From assembly GCF_000282575.1 (NCBI RefSeq), contig NZ_AKJA01000153.1, positions 1 to 63,780 on the forward strand: DNA of 63,780 bases. The letters are read 5' to 3'. A model generated the notes under the pieces. That model did no database searches. It was not told the origin of the DNA and saw only the letters and a list, made by a program, of their open reading frames with translations. The translations under genes were made by a program, and so were the position numbers. Below, piece by piece: positions 33,850 through 41,277 of the stretch (the stretch's first letter is position 1; each line of letters opens with the position of its first letter). Source of the stretch: Herbaspirillum sp. YR522. Its GTDB lineage: Bacteria; Pseudomonadota; Gammaproteobacteria; Burkholderiales; Burkholderiaceae_D.

Positions 33850-35032
33850 GCAGCACCTCGGCCATGGCCTCGGCCACGCGCGCTACGTTGTTGTCGTTGA
33901 GGCCAGCCACGCAGATGCGTCCGCTATGCACCGCATAGACGCCGAACTCGTCGCGCAGGCGATCGACCTGGGCCGCGCTCAGGCCGGTGTAGCCGAACAT
34001 GCCGTGCTGGCGCAGCAGGAAGGAGAAGTCGCGATCCGGCACCGCCGTCTCGAGCTGCGCGCCGAGCATGGTGCGCATGTCGCGCACCCGCACCCGCATC
34101 TGCTCGAGCTCGCCCTGCCATTGCAGGCGCAGTGCGGCGTCGCCCAATACCCGCGCAACGATCAGCGCGCCATGCATCGGCGGGCTGGAATAATTGCGGC
34201 GCACGGTGAGCTTCAGTTGGCCGAGCACGTTCTCGGCCTGGCCCGCCTGCGGGCAAAACACCGACAAGGCCCCAACCCGCTCGCCGTACAGCGAGAATAT
34301 CTTCGAGAACGAATTGCTGAGCAAGAAGGCCATGCCGCGCCGCACGCATTCGCGCACCGGCCACACGTCCTGTTCCAGGCCCTCGGCAAAACCCTGGTAG
34401 GCCAGGTCGAAGAACGGCAGCAGGCCACGACGCTGCAGCAGGTCGATGATCTGCACCCATTGCTCGCGCAGCGGGTCGACCCCGGTCGGGTTGTGACAGC
34501 ACGGATGCAGCAACACCACCGCGCCGCGCGGCAAGCCATCGAGCTTGGCCAGCATGGCGTCGAAGGCCAGGCCCTTGGTCTGCGGGTCGTAATACGGATA
34601 GCGCTCGGTGGTGAAACCGGCACCTTCGAAAATACCGATGTGGTTGTCCCAGGTCGGGTCGGGAATCCAGATGGTGGGCTGCGGGAAGAAGCGCGCAATC
34701 AGGTCGGCACCGACCTTCAATGCGCCCGATCCACCCAGCGTCTGGACTACCGCCAGGTGCTGCGCAGGCGGCAGATCGGCGCCGAACAACAGGGCCGCCA
34801 CTGCATGGCGATAGGCGGCGTGGCCTTCCATCGGCAGGTAGGTGGCGGGCGTCGGCGAGGCGGCCAGCTCGAGGTCGGCCGCACGCACCGAGGACAACAC
34901 CGGGATCGCGCCGTGGCCATCGGCATAGATGCCGATCGACAGGTTGACCTTGTCGGCGCGCTCGTCGCGCTGGTAGTGTTCCATCAGGCTCAGGATGGGG
35001 TCGCCGGCATAGGGCGGAAGATGGGAAAACAT
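33842..35032 (-). CDS. tyrB: Aromatic amino acid aminotransferase (class I, TyrB-like)
   Basis: 396 residues of the aspartate/aromatic aminotransferase fold. WIPDPTWDNHIGIFEGAG, HPCCHNPTGVDP and the PLP lysine motif SNSFSKIFSLYGERVGAL are present, with C-terminal Arg in HSGRICVAGLNDNNV. It moves amino groups between aromatic amino acids (or aspartate) and 2-oxoglutarate. Substrate preference between AspC and TyrB cannot be fixed from sequence alone. Probably translated together with the downstream YitT gene. Confidence 0.92.
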   Translation of the reverse strand: MFSHLPPYAGDPILSLMEHYQRDERADKVNLSIGIYADGHGAIPVLSSVRAADLELAASPTPATYLPMEGHAAYRHAVAALLFGADLPPAQHLAVVQTLGGSGALKVGADLIARFFPQPTIWIPDPTWDNHIGIFEGAGFTTERYPYYDPQTKGLAFDAMLAKLDGLPRGAVVLLHPCCHNPTGVDPLREQWVQIIDLLQRRGLLPFFDLAYQGFAEGLEQDVWPVRECVRRGMAFLLSNSFSKIFSLYGERVGALSVFCPQAGQAENVLGQLKLTVRRNYSSPPMHGALIVARVLGDAALRLQWQGELEQMRVRVRDMRTMLGAQLETAVPDRDFSFLLRQHGMFGYTGLSAAQVDRLRDEFGVYAVHSGRICVAGLNDNNVARVAEAMAEVLRG

Positions 35033-35112
35033 GTAGACCTCTCGCAAACGATGATACTGACCACGCCGGCCATTGCCGGCAACCCGTCATGGTAGCGCCA
35101 CGGCGCGTGCCA

Positions 35113-36414
35113 TCACAGGTATTTCTTCAGGCCGAAGTGATAGATGCCCACGCACACCAGGCTGATCACGGCACAGGCCATCAGGTAGTAGCTGGGGGTG
35201 ATCGGGTTGCCGGTCCTGCCCACCAGCCAGGTCACCATGAAGGGCGTGAAGCCGCCGAAGATGGTGGCGCCCAGGCTGTAGCTGATGCCCATGCCGCGTA
35301 CCCTGGTGGCCGGAGGGAAGATCGACGACAGCACCACGCCCAACGAACCGAAATACACCGCCTTGAGGATGCCGGCCCAGATCATGATGGCCATCATCAC
35401 CCACATGGTGGGGGTGCCGATGACCCACACGAACGAATAGTAGACGGTGGCCAGCGTGAGCGTGGTCGAGATCACCATGATGCGGGTACGCCCGAAACGG
35501 TCCGCCAGCATGCCCATGAAGGGCGCGCCGACCATCAGGATCGCTCCCGACACCGCAGTGGCGGCAAACGCGGTCGACTGCGGCAGGTGCAACTGCTTGA
35601 TGGCGAAGGTCGGCATGTACAACAGCATCAGGTAGGTGGCGGCGGTCGATACCGACAGGATGCCCATGGCCACCAGCACCCGCCCGACCTGCAGGCCCCA
35701 GCCGGCATCGTCGCCAGTGCCGCCCTGGACCTTGCGGGCCACCGGCACTTCATCGATATGGCGGCGGATGTACAGTCCCACCGGCGCGATCAGCAAACCG
35801 AAGGCAAACGGCAGGCGCCAGCCCCAGTCGGCAATCTGCTGCGGCGACAGCAGCCAATTGAGCAGGAACCCGGCCAGCGCGGCCAGCAAGGCGGCTGCAC
35901 CCTGGCTCGAGAACTGCCAGCTGGCCATGAAGGCGCGACGCTTGGAGCCGGTCTCGGTGAGCAAGGCGGTGGCCGAGCCGAATTCGCCGCCGGCCGACAA
36001 CGCCAGCAGGATGCGCGCGACCAGGATGCCGATGGGCGCCAGCACGCCGATGCTCTCGTAGGTCGGGATGACGGTGCAGATCAGGGTGCCCACCACCGTC
36101 ATCGACAGCGAGACCAGCAGCGCCGGCTTGCGCCCCACCTTGTCGCCGTACCAGCCCAGCAGGATCGCGCCCAGCGGACGGAACAGATAGGACAGGCCGA
36201 AGGTGGCGAAGGTCACCAGCAGCGACACCGTGTCGTCGCCGGTCGGAAAGAACAATCTGGAAATGGTGACAGCGAAGAACCCGTAGGCGACGAAGTCGAA
36301 CCATTCCAGCGCATTGCCGATGGACGAGGCGACGATCAGGCGACGGGTCTTGGCCGCCGACAGCGGCGCCGGCTCGGCCAGGTCCGCTGCGGTGGTGGGG
36401 GAAGCTGCATTCAT
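35113..36414 (-). CDS. MFS transporter, metabolite:H+ symporter (MHS) family
   Basis: 433 residues with 12 predicted membrane segments. MHS signatures: SSIGNALEWFDFVAYGFFAV, RPLGAILLGWYGDKVGRKPAL, and GGEFGSATALLTETGSKRRAF. Relatives carry organic acids, shikimate or betaines. It lies 20 bases after the M20 peptidase gene on the same strand, so the natural substrate may be a dipeptide-like or N-acyl compound cleaved by that enzyme. This is inference from context. Confidence 0.92.
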   Translation of the reverse strand: MNAASPTTAADLAEPAPLSAAKTRRLIVASSIGNALEWFDFVAYGFFAVTISRLFFPTGDDTVSLLVTFATFGLSYLFRPLGAILLGWYGDKVGRKPALLVSLSMTVVGTLICTVIPTYESIGVLAPIGILVARILLALSAGGEFGSATALLTETGSKRRAFMASWQFSSQGAAALLAALAGFLLNWLLSPQQIADWGWRLPFAFGLLIAPVGLYIRRHIDEVPVARKVQGGTGDDAGWGLQVGRVLVAMGILSVSTAATYLMLLYMPTFAIKQLHLPQSTAFAATAVSGAILMVGAPFMGMLADRFGRTRIMVISTTLTLATVYYSFVWVIGTPTMWVMMAIMIWAGILKAVYFGSLGVVLSSIFPPATRVRGMGISYSLGATIFGGFTPFMVTWLVGRTGNPITPSYYLMACAVISLVCVGIYHFGLKKYL

Positions 36415-36434
36415 GGAGAGGTTCCTTGTCGGTG

Positions 36435-37850
36435 CTAAACGTTAGTCGAGGACTGGCGACGCGCCTTGACCTGCGCGCCTTGCGCGCCCAGATCCCACAG
36501 CAGCCCAGCCATCAGTTGCAGGCCTTCACGCGCCACCGGTCCCAGCAAATGCTCGTCGGGTGCGTGCTGCGAGCACGAGGGATAGGAGTGCGGCATCCAC
36601 AGCGTAGGCAGGCCCAGTGCCTGCGAGAAGCAATGATTGGGAATGGTGCCACCCAGGTTGGGCAGGATCGCCACCGGCTTGCCCGAGGTCTGTTCCATCG
36701 ACGCCGCTGCCAGGCGTACCCATTCGTCGTCGGGGTCGAGCCGGGTGGCCGGCGCGCTGGCCTGCAGTTCGATGCCTACCTGTTCGAAACCGTGGGCATC
36801 GAGGTGCTGGCGCAGGTGCGCCAGGCCGTTCTCCCAATCGGTGCCGACCACGAAGCGCAATTGGAACACCGCCTGCGCCTGCGCCGGGATCGCACCTACC
36901 GGACGCGCCGCATTGCCAGCCTCGAAGGCGATCAGTTCCAGCGTATTGCAGGCAAACAGCCGCTCGGCGGGCGACAGGCCAGGCTCGCCCCAGTCCGCCG
37001 CCAGCACCGGGTCGCCCTGGTCGCCGCCGACCGGGAAATCCCGCACCAGCTCGCGCACGCGGCTGCTGACCGGGGGCGAGCGCAAGCCATCGACCAGGAT
37101 CACGCCCTGCGCATCGACCAGCGACGCCACCGCATGGGCCAGCACGATGGCGGGATTGAGCAGTACACCACCCCAGTTGCCGGCGTGGTGGGCGCCGTTG
37201 CCCGGGTCCAGGGCCAGCCTGAATTGCAGCGCACCGCGCGAGCCGAGGAACAGGGTCGGCCGTGACGCCGCCAGGCGCGGACCGTCCGAGGCCAGGAACA
37301 GGTCGGCGCGCAGCGCTTGGGCGTGTTCGACACAGGCTTCCCACAGGCCGGGCGAACCGATTTCCTCGCTCATCTCGAAGATCATCTTGATGTTGTAGCC
37401 CAGCTTGCCACTGCGTGCCTGCAGCACCGCCGCCAGGGCCCCCAGGTTGACGCTGTGCTGCCCCTTGTTGTCGGCGGTGCCGCGGCCATACCAGCGCTGG
37501 CCATCCTGCTGCAGCTGCCACGGCGAGCGTTGCTGCCGCCAGCGCCCCTCCTGGCCGTTGACGACATCGCCGTGACCGTACATCAACACCGTCAATGCCC
37601 CCGGGTCCTCGATCCGGCGCGCCAGCAACAAGGGCGGTGCCTGGTCGCGGCGGTTGGGTACCAGCTCGAAGTCGAAGCCCATGGCCGCCAGGCTGCCCCC
37701 GATCTCGTCTTCGAGATAGCGCTTCAGTTCGGCGCCTCGCTCGGGGTTCTGGCTTTCGGTCGGCATCGCCACCCGCCGTTGCAGGTCATCCCGGAAATGC
37801 CCCGAATCGAAATAATCGGTGGCCAGGTCAATGGCCTTGCTGCGTGTCAT
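36435..37850 (-). CDS. M20 family metallopeptidase (dipeptidase-like)
   Basis: 471 residues. Zinc-site motifs are MYGHGDVVNG, GRGTADNKGQH and MSEEIGSPGLWEAC; a C-terminal His lies in LGLPTLWMPHSYPSCSQHAPDE. A dimerisation insert lies in the middle. The family contains dipeptidases, carboxypeptidases and aminoacylases; no signal peptide is seen, so it acts on imported compounds. The ATG at 37850 has GGAG 6 bases upstream. It forms an operon with the MHS transporter, divergent from a LysR gene. Confidence 0.9.
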   Translation of the reverse strand: MTRSKAIDLATDYFDSGHFRDDLQRRVAMPTESQNPERGAELKRYLEDEIGGSLAAMGFDFELVPNRRDQAPPLLLARRIEDPGALTVLMYGHGDVVNGQEGRWRQQRSPWQLQQDGQRWYGRGTADNKGQHSVNLGALAAVLQARSGKLGYNIKMIFEMSEEIGSPGLWEACVEHAQALRADLFLASDGPRLAASRPTLFLGSRGALQFRLALDPGNGAHHAGNWGGVLLNPAIVLAHAVASLVDAQGVILVDGLRSPPVSSRVRELVRDFPVGGDQGDPVLAADWGEPGLSPAERLFACNTLELIAFEAGNAARPVGAIPAQAQAVFQLRFVVGTDWENGLAHLRQHLDAHGFEQVGIELQASAPATRLDPDDEWVRLAAASMEQTSGKPVAILPNLGGTIPNHCFSQALGLPTLWMPHSYPSCSQHAPDEHLLGPVAREGLQLMAGLLWDLGAQGAQVKARRQSSTNV

Positions 37851-37967
37851 GTCGAACTCCATTGCTCGTTACGGTGGGATGCGGAGCGGGTCGAGTCGCC
37901 CTCGCCGCGCCAGGTGAAGTGCATTCTAGAAGTCGTCGACAGTTCTAACAATGTCAATTTTTAAAAC

Positions 37968-37999
37968 TTATCTTTCTCTTTTTGATAAATTAAATTATC
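37968..37999. promoter_or_regulatory. LysR-type operator (TTATC-N11-GATAA plus third half-site)
   Basis: TTATC (37968-37972), 11 bases, GATAA (37984-37988), 6 bases, TTATC (37995-37999). The first pair is a T-N11-A LysR box. It lies just upstream of the -35 of the M20 operon, the usual activator position near -60. Confidence 0.7.
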
Positions 38000-38087
38000 G
38001 TGTCCGCGACCGGCTTTTCTCACACAAAACGTGCACCGTCGGCCAACAGGCTGCCTTTTATTGCCATGGAAGCAGCGCTGCACCAGT

Positions 38088-38116
38088 TTGAGACCGTGAC
38101 AGCTTTGCGCTAATAA
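38088..38116 (+). promoter_or_regulatory. Putative promoter of the first LysR gene
   Basis: TTGAGA, 17-base spacer, TAATAA, 39 bases before the ATG. Confidence 0.5.
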
Positions 38117-38155
38117 TTTGGCTGGCTTGTTTAAATCAGAAAGATCGGATATTCC

Positions 38156-39079
38156 ATGCAAAGTACCGTGCTGCGCTATTTCTACCAGGTCGGCCGCACC
38201 GGCTCGCTCACGGCGGCGGCCGAGCGGCTGCACGTGGCGGTGTCGGCCGTGAGCCGGCAGATTGCCAAGCTGGAAGAAGAGACCGGGGTGCCGTTGTTCG
38301 AGCGTCGTGCCCGCGGCATGGTGCTGACCCAGGCCGGCGAGGTGCTGATGTCGTATGCGCGGCGCAACCTGCTGGAGCTCGAACAGGTGCTGGCCGAGGT
38401 CAAGGGCATCAACGCCGTCGGCCAGACGCTGGTCACGGTGGCCAGCTCCGAAGGTTTCGCCTGGGACCTGCTGCCCAATGTGATGGCGCAGTTTCGCCAG
38501 CAATATCCGGGCATGCAGTTCAAGCTCAATGTGGTCGGTGCCAACCACGCCTCGCGCATGCTGGCCGACGGCGAAGCCGACATCTCGATCACCTACAGCC
38601 TGGCGCCGGTCGAGGGGCTGTCGGTGTCGTACCGTGAAGCAGCACCGATCTTCGCGCTGATGCGGCGCGACCACCCGCTGGCGCAGCGCAGGTTGCTGTC
38701 GCTGGGCGACCTGCAACCCTACCCGCTGGCATTGCCCGAGGAAAGCTCGACGGTGCGCCAGCTGTTCGACATTGCCTGCGGCATGCGCGGCCTGTTGTTT
38801 GCACCGGCCTTCACCAGTCATTCGCTGGGTGCGGTCTACCGCTTCACGCAACAATCGCAGCAGGCGGTGGCATTGGGCGGCTTTCTCACGGCCCATGGCC
38901 GCGCGGCCGAAGACGGCATGGCGCTGGTCCCGATGGCCGAGTCGGAGCTGCACCAGCGCACGCTGCAAGTACAGACCATGGCGGCGCGCAAATTGCCGCC
39001 TGCGGTGGCCGCCTTCAGCGACTTCCTGATTGCCGCGATGCGCCAGGTCGAGGTGCAGCAAGACCTGCATTCGGCCTAG
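38156..39079 (+). CDS. LysR family transcriptional regulator (divergent to M20/MHS operon)
   Basis: 307 residues. N-terminal winged helix (LRYFYQVGRTGSLTAAAERL, HVAVSAVSRQIAKLEEETGV, PLFERRARGMVLTQAGE) and a periplasmic-binding-like effector domain (about 90-295). Position, divergence and the dyad in the shared promoter region make the M20 peptidase/MHS transporter operon the likely target. The inducer is unknown. Confidence 0.92.
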   Translation: MQSTVLRYFYQVGRTGSLTAAAERLHVAVSAVSRQIAKLEEETGVPLFERRARGMVLTQAGEVLMSYARRNLLELEQVLAEVKGINAVGQTLVTVASSEGFAWDLLPNVMAQFRQQYPGMQFKLNVVGANHASRMLADGEADISITYSLAPVEGLSVSYREAAPIFALMRRDHPLAQRRLLSLGDLQPYPLALPEESSTVRQLFDIACGMRGLLFAPAFTSHSLGAVYRFTQQSQQAVALGGFLTAHGRAAEDGMALVPMAESELHQRTLQVQTMAARKLPPAVAAFSDFLIAAMRQVEVQQDLHSA

Positions 39080-39133
39080 TCGCCGACGCCACTGCGCCGT
39101 ATCGGCAGCCTCCCTGGCCGCACCAGGCCTGCC

Positions 39134-40099
39134 TCAAGACCCGGGCAAGCGCTGCAGCAATGCCACGAAGGACCGCGCGGCCGGCGACAGCTCGCCGCCA
39201 CGGCGCGTGACCACGCCGATGGTCTGCGACACCGACTTGAGCGTCACCGGCAGGATGCGCAGCACGCCACTGTCGACGAACATGCGCGCCACGCTGGTGG
39301 GCAGGATCGCCACCGTATCGGTGGCCTGGCGCAGGATCGCCACGCTGACGAAGGTCGATGCGGTCGAGATCGCATTGCGTGGCAGCTCCACCCCGGCCAG
39401 GTCGAGTTCGCGTTCCAGTACCGCGCGCAATGGCATCTGGCTGGGATAGGTGACCCACCGATAGCCGTTCAGGTCGGCCAGGCTGACGGCCTTGCTGCGC
39501 AGGCGCGGATGGTCGCTCGACACCACCACCGACAAGGGCTCGTCCGACAGCGGCTGATAATGGTATTTGGCGGGGTTGTCGGACACGCTGGCGCGCCCCA
39601 GCAGCAGATCGAGTTGGCCATCGTCGAGCAAACCCAGCAGGTGCACACTGGTGTCTTCGACGATATCGACCGACAGCTCGGGATGCGTCTTGTGCAAGGC
39701 GTTGACGGCCGGCACCACCAGGTCCGGCACCGCCCCCATCACGGCCCCGATCGCCAGCCGCCCGCCACGCCCCGAACGGATCTGCACCAGTTCCTCGCAC
39801 AAGGCCCCGAGATCGGTGGCCATCAGGCGCGCGTGACGGATGACGCAATGGCCGAACTGGTTGGGCACCAGCCCGGCCTTGGTGCGCTCGAACAGCGTGG
39901 CATCGAGCAGCGACTCCAGCTCGGCCAGCGACTTGCTGGCGGCCGACTGCGTCATGGCCATGGCGCTGGCCGCGCGGTGCAGCGAATGATGCTCGTCGAG
40001 CGCGATGAGCAACTGCAGCTGCTTCATGCGCAGGCGGGCCAGCAGGCCAGCCAGGCGCTGGCTGTCGGGCGAGGTGCCGGGGGCGGGTCGAGGGCGCAT
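39134..40099 (-). CDS. LysR family transcriptional regulator (divergent to the aldolase-family gene)
   Basis: 321 residues. An N-terminal extension of about 20 residues (MRPRPAPGTSPDSQRL) precedes the winged helix (LQLLIALDEHHSLHRAASAM, AMTQSAASKSLAELESLLDA, TLFERTKAGLVPNQFG). The effector domain is of the GbpR/CbbR-like class. The ATG at 40099 was chosen over a TTG 15 bases upstream. It is divergent from the keto-deoxy-sugar dehydratase gene and probably regulates it. Confidence 0.9.
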   Translation of the reverse strand: MRPRPAPGTSPDSQRLAGLLARLRMKQLQLLIALDEHHSLHRAASAMAMTQSAASKSLAELESLLDATLFERTKAGLVPNQFGHCVIRHARLMATDLGALCEELVQIRSGRGGRLAIGAVMGAVPDLVVPAVNALHKTHPELSVDIVEDTSVHLLGLLDDGQLDLLLGRASVSDNPAKYHYQPLSDEPLSVVVSSDHPRLRSKAVSLADLNGYRWVTYPSQMPLRAVLERELDLAGVELPRNAISTASTFVSVAILRQATDTVAILPTSVARMFVDSGVLRILPVTLKSVSQTIGVVTRRGGELSPAARSFVALLQRLPGS

Positions 40100-40119
40100 G
40101 GTGATGAGTCGCAAAAGCG

Positions 40120-40142
40120 ATCACGTGATGGAAAGTCTTCAC
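40120..40142. promoter_or_regulatory. Candidate operator between LysR gene and dehydratase gene
   Basis: Perfect palindrome ATCACGTGAT (40120-40129) overlapping a GTGA-N10-TCAC dyad (40125-40142), in the 154-base divergent region. Its position fits autoregulation of the LysR gene and control of the divergent gene. Confidence 0.5.
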
Positions 40143-40253
40143 TATACAGCCTCGCCGGGGGCACGTATATTCGTCGCCAGCCTGCCTCGCCACCGACTGG
40201 CGCGGCGTTGACCCATAAGGCCAGCAAGCGGCCGACAACCGGAGACCAAGTCC

Positions 40254-41177
40254 ATGCGCACCACCCCGATCTATCGCGGCGTTTTCCCCGTCGCACCGAC
40301 CATTTTCGACGACCAGGGCAAGCTCGACCTGGACGGCCAGAAGCGCGCCATCGACTTCATGATCGATGCCGGCTCCAACGGCCTGTGTATCCTGGCCAAC
40401 TTCTCCGAGCAATTCGTGCTGTCCGATGAAGAGCGCACCCTGGTGCAGGACACGGTGCTCAAGCACGTGGCCGGCCGCGTGCCGGTGATCGTCACCACCA
40501 CCCATTACGGCAGCCAGATCTGCGCCGAGCGCAGCCGCGCGGCGCAGGATGCGGGTGCTGCGATGGTGATGGTCATGCCGCCTTACCACGGCGCCACCTT
40601 CCGCGTGTCCGAAAAGCAGACCTATGAATTCTTCGGTCGGGTCTCCGACGCGATCGACATCCCGATCATGATCCAGGATGCCCCCGTGGCCGGCACGCCC
40701 CTGTCGGCGCCGTTCCTGGCGCGCATGGCCAAGGAGATCGCCAATGTCTCCTACTTCAAGATCGAAACCGCGGGCGCAGCCTCCAAGCTGCGCGAGCTGA
40801 TCGAACTGGGCGGCGACGCCGTGGTGGGGCCGTGGGATGGCGAAGAAGCGATCACCCTGATCCCCGACCTGGACGCCGGCGCCACCGGCGCCATGACGGG
40901 CGGCGGCTATCCCGACGGCATCCGCAAGATCACCGACGCCTACTTTGCCGGCGACACCGAAAAGGCCGCCGAGCTGTACATGCAATGGCTGCCGTTGATC
41001 AACTACGAAAACCGCCAGTGCGGCCTGGCTGCCTGCAAGACCCTGATGCAGGAAGGCGGCGTGATCAAGCACGACACGCTGCGCCACCCGCAACCGCAGA
41101 TGCATCCCAAGGTGCGCGAAGGCCTGATGCGCGTGGCGCGCCGGCTGGACCCACTGGTGCTGAGCTGGGGCAAGTAA
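40254..41177 (+). CDS. DapA-family dehydratase, probable L-2-keto-3-deoxyarabonate dehydratase
   Basis: 307-residue TIM barrel of the DHDPS/N-acetylneuraminate lyase family. The Schiff-base lysine is Lys169 in SYFKIE. The usual catalytic Tyr motif of DHDPS is replaced by IMIQDAPVAGTPL, as in the L-KDA dehydratase subgroup of non-phosphorylating L-arabinose pathways (Azospirillum type). GSNGLCILANFSEQFVLSDEE and NYENRQCGL also resemble that subgroup. The reaction would convert L-2-keto-3-deoxyarabonate to 2-oxoglutarate semialdehyde. GGAGA precedes the ATG. No other arabinose gene is in view. Confidence 0.82.
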   Translation: MRTTPIYRGVFPVAPTIFDDQGKLDLDGQKRAIDFMIDAGSNGLCILANFSEQFVLSDEERTLVQDTVLKHVAGRVPVIVTTTHYGSQICAERSRAAQDAGAAMVMVMPPYHGATFRVSEKQTYEFFGRVSDAIDIPIMIQDAPVAGTPLSAPFLARMAKEIANVSYFKIETAGAASKLRELIELGGDAVVGPWDGEEAITLIPDLDAGATGAMTGGGYPDGIRKITDAYFAGDTEKAAELYMQWLPLINYENRQCGLAACKTLMQEGGVIKHDTLRHPQPQMHPKVREGLMRVARRLDPLVLSWGK

Positions 41178-41277
41178 GCGGGCAGTGACAGGGGCGCCGC
41201 CGCTGCTCGGGTCGCGGCCCGGGGTATCGCCGGCGCTGATCGTCCACGTTGGCCGGTGTCCAGTCCCGGGTGGCCGA

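Larger units (their letters stand above)
37851..38155. other. 305-base divergent control region (M20/MHS operon versus LysR)
   Basis: AT-rich region with no gene. It holds a LysR-type dyad (37968-37999), a minus-strand TTGACA (37952-37957) with TAGAAT 23 bases away (37923-37928, unusually long spacer), and a plus-strand promoter for the LysR gene (38088-38116). Confidence 0.65.
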
